NCBI GenBank assembly: GCA_018815245.1
Contig: JAHIXK010000005.1
Coordinates: 62,001 to 126,000 of the forward strand
Direction of reading: 5' to 3'
DNA: 64,000 nt
Source of the DNA: Gammaproteobacteria bacterium
Lineage (GTDB): Bacteria; Pseudomonadota; Gammaproteobacteria; Burkholderiales; Burkholderiaceae_B
The position numbers and the translations under genes were made by a program. Positions within the stretch are counted from its first letter, which is position 1, and each line of letters opens with the position of its first letter. Shown here one piece after another: positions 59,117 through 64,000 of the stretch. Under the pieces are notes generated by a model, which was not told the DNA's origin, searched no databases, and worked only from the letters and a program-made list of their open reading frames with translations.

Positions 59117-60478
59117 ATGACCACATCCAGCACACCTTACGATCTCGTCGTCATCGGCGGTGGATCCGGCGGAGTAGCCAGTGCACGCCGTGCGGCCAGC
59201 TATGGCGCCAAAGTGGCACTGATCGAGTCCAGCCGCCTGGGTGGTACCTGTGTAATCCGTGGCTGCGTGCCCAAAAAACTCATGATGTATGCCGCGCAAT
59301 TCGGGCAAACCTTGCGCGAAGGGTTGCAGCCCGGCTGGCAAGTAGCACAGGCTGATTTTTCCATGGCCCAATGGCAGGAAGCCAAAGGCAAGGAAATCGA
59401 CCGCCTCGAGGGCATTTACGCCCGCATGCTCGAGAGCAGCGGCGTAGAGACCATTCGTGGTCATGGGTTCATCAAGTCGGCCACCGAAGTGCAAGTGGGC
59501 GATCGAATTGTTTCTACCCAGCGCATCCTGATTGCCAGTGGTGCAGCACCCAACCGCAGCGCGTTTGAAGGGCTGGAACAGGCCGCCACATCGAATGAAT
59601 TACTCGATCTTTCGGTTCTGCCAAAAAAAGTCGGCGTCATTGGTGCGGGCTACATCGCATTGGAATTCGCCTGCATTTTGCGTGGCCTTGGTTCTGAAGT
59701 TTCTGTGTTTTATCGTGGTGATTTGCCCTTGCGCGGTTTCGATGAAGGCATTCGAAGCCGCTTGGTCACAGCCATGGCCTTGCAGGGAATCAAGTTGTTT
59801 CCCAACACCGATTTCAAATCACTCAGGCAACAGGGCAGTGGGTTTGAACTGGAAACAAATGCTGGCACCCACGCCTTCGATTTCGTGTTGAATGCCACGG
59901 GCCGCAGCCCGAATACACAAGGCCTGGGCCTTGAAAATATCGGCTTGCGCACTGGACCAAGTGGTGAAATTGAAGTCAACAAGTACAGCCACACCGGCAT
60001 CAAAGGCGTTTACGCCGTGGGCGATGTTACCAACCGCATGAACCTGACACCAGTTGCAATCGCGGAAGGCCGTGCATTGGCCGAAAATGAATTCAATGGT
60101 AAAAACATGACGGTGGACCACACCAGCGTGCCCACAGCCACCTTCACCTCGCCGCCCATCGGCAGTGTTGGTTTGACCGAGGAGCAAGCGGCCAAACAGA
60201 TGCCAATACGTGTTTACGAAACAGAATTCACGCCCATGAAAACCAAGTTTTCTGGTGGTGAACAAAAAACCTACATGAAGCTGCTGGTGGATGACGCCTC
60301 CGACCGTGTTGTGGGCATTCACATGTTGGGTGACGACTCGCCCGAGATGATTCAGCTACTTGGTGTGCTTTACACCATGGGTGCCACCAAAGCCGACTTC
60401 GATAAAACAATTGCAGTGCACCCCAGTTCTGCCGAAGAATGGGTGTTGTTGCGAGAGGTGACACGCAAGGCCGGATAG
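59117..60478 (+). CDS. gor: Glutathione-disulfide reductase
   Basis: The product is 453 residues. VVIGGGSGGVASARRAASYGAKVALIE binds FAD, GGTCVIRGCVPKKLM holds the redox disulfide in the form typical of glutathione reductase, VIGAGYIALEFACILRGLG binds NADPH, and AVHPSSAEEWVLLRE carries the catalytic His-Glu pair. It keeps cytoplasmic glutathione reduced. GAGGAG precedes the ATG. It stands 85 bases before the T6SS genes, with no sign of shared function. Confidence 0.93.
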   Translation: MTTSSTPYDLVVIGGGSGGVASARRAASYGAKVALIESSRLGGTCVIRGCVPKKLMMYAAQFGQTLREGLQPGWQVAQADFSMAQWQEAKGKEIDRLEGIYARMLESSGVETIRGHGFIKSATEVQVGDRIVSTQRILIASGAAPNRSAFEGLEQAATSNELLDLSVLPKKVGVIGAGYIALEFACILRGLGSEVSVFYRGDLPLRGFDEGIRSRLVTAMALQGIKLFPNTDFKSLRQQGSGFELETNAGTHAFDFVLNATGRSPNTQGLGLENIGLRTGPSGEIEVNKYSHTGIKGVYAVGDVTNRMNLTPVAIAEGRALAENEFNGKNMTVDHTSVPTATFTSPPIGSVGLTEEQAAKQMPIRVYETEFTPMKTKFSGGEQKTYMKLLVDDASDRVVGIHMLGDDSPEMIQLLGVLYTMGATKADFDKTIAVHPSSAEEWVLLREVTRKAG

Positions 60479-60562
60479 TTGCCATCCCTCTCTCACTCTA
60501 TGTGGTGATGGCACTCAGGTTAGACCCATCGCCAACTTCAAATTCCGTTGTTAGAGTCCCGC

Positions 60563-61669
60563 ATGGTTTTACCATTCAGGGCTTCACACAACGTGTCTTT
60601 TTCATTTCTTCCTCCGCCACCTGCAGGGCAGCCCGAACCGGGAAACATTGAATGTCCTGTATGGGCATTGCCTTTCGACACTGGTGATTGCGGCCCCGAT
60701 CTGGAATACGACAACGCGTTTCTGGAATTGCAGCAGGCCGCGCGTGGCAAGCCGGAAACGCAATTCGAGCCCGCCACTCCCCCAGACTGGAACGCGGTTG
60801 AAACCGGTTCATTGGTCCTGCTTCAGAAAAGCCGCGACCTGCGGCTGGTGGTGTTGTGGGCCGAGTCCCAGCTCAACCTGAAAGGGCTTTCCCGTTTGCC
60901 GGAAGGTTTGAATGCATTCGCAGCGTTGTTGGAAGCTGCATGGCCTTCTGTGAACCCGCAGCTCGATGATGGCGATCCCTATGCCCGCTTGAATGTGGTT
61001 GAAAGCCTTGGTTTTGGCGGTTCTTTCTTTCAGTCCTTGCGCAATTGCGTTGTGGTGCGTAACCCGCGCATTGGCGAGATCCGATTGAAAGACTTTGAAG
61101 CGCTCACCGGCAATTCACCTGGTACGGAATTGCCGGTGGTGCGTGAACAAGTCGAGCAGTTTTTCCGGTCTCCCGAGGGCATGGCAGTCGAACTGCGCAG
61201 CGTAGTGCAGGCAAGTCTTGGTGGCATGAAGCGCATTCTCGCGGCACTGACCCCCCATGTTGACATGGACCGTTTGCCGCAACTGCCTGAACTGAAAGCA
61301 CTGCTTGGTTATCTGCAATCCTGCCTGCCACTTCCCAAAATGGAACAAACCACCGATGCAATGCCACCAAGTCATTTGGCTGATTCAGTTGTGGTTGGCG
61401 ATCAAGTGGCAAGTGCGCGGCAGGTGGGGTTTAACGGCGCACACGGAATTCAGTCGCGTGCGCAGGCATTGGCTGCCATCGATCAGGTGTGCAGCTATCT
61501 GGAACACGCCGAACCCACAAACCCCGCGCAGCTTTTGTTAAAGCGCGCACGCCGTTTGATCGATAAAAACTTCATGCAGTTGATGAAAGACCTCGCGCCG
61601 GAAGCATTGGCCGAGGTGGCAAAAATCATGGGGGTCAATCCCGATTCTCTCGAGCAGGAAGATGCATAA
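60563..61669 (+). CDS. tssA: Type VI secretion protein TssA (ImpA N-terminal family)
   Basis: The product is about 368 residues from ATG 60563; a TTG at 60548 is the alternative. FDTGDCGPDLEYDNAFLELQQAARGKPETQFEP opens the ImpA_N domain of TssA. TssA caps or primes the growing tail sheath at the baseplate. The C-terminal part (SYLEHAEPTNPAQLLLKRARRLIDKNFMQLMKDL) is typical of TssA too. It begins the T6SS cluster, 42 bases before tssB. Confidence 0.9.
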   Translation: MVLPFRASHNVSFSFLPPPPAGQPEPGNIECPVWALPFDTGDCGPDLEYDNAFLELQQAARGKPETQFEPATPPDWNAVETGSLVLLQKSRDLRLVVLWAESQLNLKGLSRLPEGLNAFAALLEAAWPSVNPQLDDGDPYARLNVVESLGFGGSFFQSLRNCVVVRNPRIGEIRLKDFEALTGNSPGTELPVVREQVEQFFRSPEGMAVELRSVVQASLGGMKRILAALTPHVDMDRLPQLPELKALLGYLQSCLPLPKMEQTTDAMPPSHLADSVVVGDQVASARQVGFNGAHGIQSRAQALAAIDQVCSYLEHAEPTNPAQLLLKRARRLIDKNFMQLMKDLAPEALAEVAKIMGVNPDSLEQEDA

Positions 61670-61711
61670 AGTCGCCCTGCGTTCAACCACTCTTACTTGC
61701 GAGATTTTTCA

Positions 61712-62224
61712 ATGAGCGGACAAAAATTTGTAGGGCGCAACCGTGCACCACGCGTGCAGATCGAATACGACGTCGAGGTGTATGGCTCCCAGAAAAAAGT
61801 ACAACTGCCTTTTGTCATGGGCGTCATGTCTGATTTGTCTGGCAAATCGGAAGTGCAGCTGGCCCCTGTTGCCGAACGCGACTTCCTGGAAGTCGATGTC
61901 GACAATTTCGATGCCCGCATGAAAAGTATCAAGCCACGCGTGGCCTTTCACGCACCCAACCACCTGACCGGTGAAGGCAATGTGGCAGTCGATATCACCT
62001 TTGAATCCATGGACGACTTCAGCCCCGCAGCCATTGCCCGCAAGGTTGAGCCGCTGCGTAAGCTGCTGGAAGCCCGCCAGCAACTGGGCAACCTGCTGAC
62101 CTACATGGACGGCAAAAACGGTGCAGAAGCCCTGTTGGCGAAACTGCTGGCTGACCCGGCTTTGTTGAAAAGCCTGTCGGCCACACAAAAGCCAGCCGAA
62201 TCAACTTCTTCTCAAGGTGAGTAA
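61712..62224 (+). CDS. tssB: Type VI secretion sheath protein TssB (VipA)
   Basis: The product is about 170 residues. SGQKFVGRNRAPRVQIEYDVEVYGSQKKVQLPFVMGVMSDLSG and DVDNFDARMKSIKPRVAFHAPN match TssB, the small subunit of the contractile sheath, which pairs with TssC. The ATG at 61712 is preferred to the track start five codons earlier. It lies two bases before tssC. Confidence 0.95.
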   Translation: MSGQKFVGRNRAPRVQIEYDVEVYGSQKKVQLPFVMGVMSDLSGKSEVQLAPVAERDFLEVDVDNFDARMKSIKPRVAFHAPNHLTGEGNVAVDITFESMDDFSPAAIARKVEPLRKLLEARQQLGNLLTYMDGKNGAEALLAKLLADPALLKSLSATQKPAESTSSQGE

Positions 62225-62226
62225 TC

Positions 62227-63717
62227 ATGTCTGAAAAACTGCAAAATCGCGCACTGGATGTGATCGAACTGGAAGGCAGCGAACTGTCTTCCCTACTGCA
62301 AAAAGAATTCAAACCGAAAACCGACGAAGCCAAATCGGAAGTGGAGTCAGCAGTATTGACCCTGGCCCAGCAGGCATTGGAAGGCGTTGAATTGATTGGC
62401 GACGATGTGGTTGACTCCATCGAACGAATGATCGCGGCCATTGATCAAAAACTGTCCGTGCAAATCAATGAAATCATTCACCACGACGACTTCCAGCAAA
62501 TGGAAAGCGCCTGGCGTGGCCTGAATTACCTGGTCAACAACACGGAAACCGATGAATTTCTGAAAATCCGTTTCATGAATGTGTCCAAAACCGAGTTGGC
62601 CAAAACCCTCAAGCGTTACAAAGGCGTGGCCTGGGATCAAAGCCCTGTGTTCAAGAAGATTTATGAACACGAATACGGCCAGTTTGGCGGCGAGCCCTAC
62701 GGCTGCCTGATCGGCGATTACTACTTCGACCACTCCCCGCCCGATGTTGAAATGCTGGGCGAACTTGCGAAGATCAGCGCATCTGCACATGCACCTTTCC
62801 TGTCGGCGGCATCACCAGCCACCTTGCAAATGGATTCCTGGCAAGAACTGGCCAACCCGCGCGACCTCACCAAGATTTTCTCCACGCCCGATTACGCCGC
62901 GTGGCGCAGCCTGCGGGATGCCGACGATTCCAAATATTTGGGTTTGAGCATGCCGCGCTTTTTGGCGCGTCAACCCTATGGTGCAAAAACCAACCCTGTT
63001 GAGGAATTCGCCTTCGAAGAAGACACAGGTCTGGCCGATCACAGCCGTTACACCTGGGCGAACTCTGCCTACGCCATGGCAGTGAACATCAACCGCTCAT
63101 TCAAGGAATACGGCTGGTGTTCGCGAATTCGCGGAATCGAATCGGGTGGCGCTGTGCCCAATCTGCCCACGCACACCTTCCCGACCGATGATGGTGGCGT
63201 GGACATGAAATGCCCCACTGAAATTGCCATCTCGGATCGCCGTGAAGCTGAACTCAGCAAAAGTGGTTTCCTGCCCCTGATTCACAAAAAGAACAGCGAC
63301 CTTGCTGCCTTCATCGGTGCACAGTCCCTTCACAAACCTGCTGAATACGAAGACCCCGATGCAACAGCCAACGCCAAGTTGGCGGCACGCCTGCCTTACC
63401 TGTTTGCAACCTGTCGTTTTGCGCATTACCTGAAATGTATCGTGCGCGACAAAGTGGGTTCATTCAAAGAACGTGCCGACATGCAGCGCTGGTTGCAAGA
63501 CTGGATCATGCAGTACGTCGATGGCGATCCCGCCAACTCCTCCGAAGCCGTGAAAGCGTCACGCCCATTGGCTGCTGCCGAGGTGGTGGTCGAGGAAATT
63601 GAAGGCAACCCCGGCATGTATGCATCCCGCTTTTATTTGCGCCCGCACTACCAGCTAGAAGGGCTAACCGTGTCTTTGCGTTTGGTCAGCAAGTTGCCAT
63701 CCGCCAAAGCGTCTTAA
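62227..63717 (+). CDS. tssC: Type VI secretion sheath protein TssC (VipB)
   Basis: The product is 496 residues. FQQMESAWRGLNYLVNNTETDEFLKIRFMNVSKTEL, SPDFAAWRSLRD-like and RFLARQPYG blocks, and the end PHYQLEGLTVSLRLVSKLPSAKA, are characteristic of TssC, the large sheath subunit. Polymerised with TssB around the Hcp tube, it contracts to fire effectors into a neighbouring cell. Normal length. Confidence 0.96.
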   Translation: MSEKLQNRALDVIELEGSELSSLLQKEFKPKTDEAKSEVESAVLTLAQQALEGVELIGDDVVDSIERMIAAIDQKLSVQINEIIHHDDFQQMESAWRGLNYLVNNTETDEFLKIRFMNVSKTELAKTLKRYKGVAWDQSPVFKKIYEHEYGQFGGEPYGCLIGDYYFDHSPPDVEMLGELAKISASAHAPFLSAASPATLQMDSWQELANPRDLTKIFSTPDYAAWRSLRDADDSKYLGLSMPRFLARQPYGAKTNPVEEFAFEEDTGLADHSRYTWANSAYAMAVNINRSFKEYGWCSRIRGIESGGAVPNLPTHTFPTDDGGVDMKCPTEIAISDRREAELSKSGFLPLIHKKNSDLAAFIGAQSLHKPAEYEDPDATANAKLAARLPYLFATCRFAHYLKCIVRDKVGSFKERADMQRWLQDWIMQYVDGDPANSSEAVKASRPLAAAEVVVEEIEGNPGMYASRFYLRPHYQLEGLTVSLRLVSKLPSAKAS

Positions 63718-63756
63718 AACTTGAACTATTAACCAATCAATTACAGAGGGAATAAA

Positions 63757-64000
63757 ATGTCCGTAGACATGTTTTTGAAAATCAAGGGTGTGGATGGCGA
63801 ATCCGTGGACAGCGTACACGCTAAGGAAATTGATGTTGCAGCCTGGAGCTGGGGCATGTCCCAGTCTGGCACAACCCACGTAGGCCGTGGCGGCGGTGCA
63901 GGCAAGGTGAGCGTACAAGACATCAATGTGACCAAGTTCATTGACAAAGCCACGCCCAATCTGATCAAAGCCTGTTGCAATGGCAAGCACTTCGACGAAG
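63757..64000 (+). CDS. hcp: Type VI secretion tube protein Hcp (partial, runs off the window)
   Basis: Only the first ~81 codons are in view. MSVDMFLKIKGVDGESVDSVHAKEIDVAAWSWGMSQSG and HVGRGGGAGKVSVQDINVTKFIDKATPNLIKACCNGKHF match Hcp (TssD), the ring protein that stacks into the inner tube and carries some effectors. Full length would be about 160-170 residues. CAGAGGG lies before the ATG. It is missing from the ORF track because it is cut by the window end. Confidence 0.95.
   Translation, partial: MSVDMFLKIKGVDGESVDSVHAKEIDVAAWSWGMSQSGTTHVGRGGGAGKVSVQDINVTKFIDKATPNLIKACCNGKHFDE

Noticed and set aside
1-64000. tRNA, rRNA, CRISPR arrays, IS elements or replication origin
   Set aside because: No cloverleaf, ribosomal, direct-repeat/spacer or transposase pattern was found on reading both strands.

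Overview
The window looks like chromosomal DNA of a free-living, metabolically versatile betaproteobacterium of the order Burkholderiales. The basis is the gene families present: a malonate decarboxylase operon with a TRAP transporter, IorAB-type molybdenum hydroxylase genes, a RegB/RegA-like pair, a SenA/EgtB-like enzyme, YaeQ, DUF971 and a type VI secretion locus. From memory the gene set and style resemble Limnobacter, but no search was run. No rRNA, tRNA or CRISPR array was seen.

Layout. 0-5 kb: a lipoprotein/DUF1329 pair, yaeQ, a candidate small RNA, an NYN-domain protein and a flavin reductase. 5-17.3 kb: one long malonate-centred operon. It starts at a GntR/FCD regulator with TTGTATACAA-type operators and runs HAD dehalogenase, maleate isomerase, TRAP P/Q/M, mdcA-C-D-E-G-B-H and a TSUP permease. 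17.3-22.6 kb: a hybrid sensor kinase, a DUF3455 protein, and a LysR regulator divergent from a YeiH-type sulfate/sulfite exporter. 22.7-31.3 kb: the most intriguing locus. It is a tightly packed ten-gene operon: GntR/UTRA regulator, AprA-like flavoprotein, AprB-like ferredoxin, HEAT-repeat protein, FdxA ferredoxin, sulfonate-type ABC transporter whose binding protein carries a NosL-like tail, DUF971 protein, and ferredoxin-NADP reductase. I read it as an uncharacterised import-plus-redox system, probably for an organosulfur compound.

31.3-37.6 kb is an AT-richer accessory island. It holds a HigBA toxin-antitoxin pair, an M15-like peptidase overlapping a secreted partner (possible effector-immunity pair), three integron attC sites each following a small minus-strand cassette gene with no integrase in view, the mobile mystery A/B (XRE plus Fic) pair with three phased operators, and two DUF6795-like genes before a class 3 lipase (likely T6SS effector with immunity proteins). 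Base composition changes inside the lipase gene.

38.6-60 kb returns to core-like genes: acyltransferase, HPP membrane protein, lipoprotein hydrolase, a molybdenum hydroxylase operon (iorA/iorB/xdhC/mocA) with a divergent LysR, a TonB-receptor remnant, RegBA-like two-component genes, an antiporter, NnrU, a fatty-acid hydroxylase with a GntR regulator and long palindromic operator, SenA/EgtB coupled to a lipoprotein NUDIX protein, a DOPA dioxygenase-like protein, a VTT-flavoprotein fusion, a 144-bp imperfect palindrome and gor. From 60.5 kb to the window end lies the start of a T6SS cluster (tssA, tssB, tssC, hcp; hcp is cut by the end).
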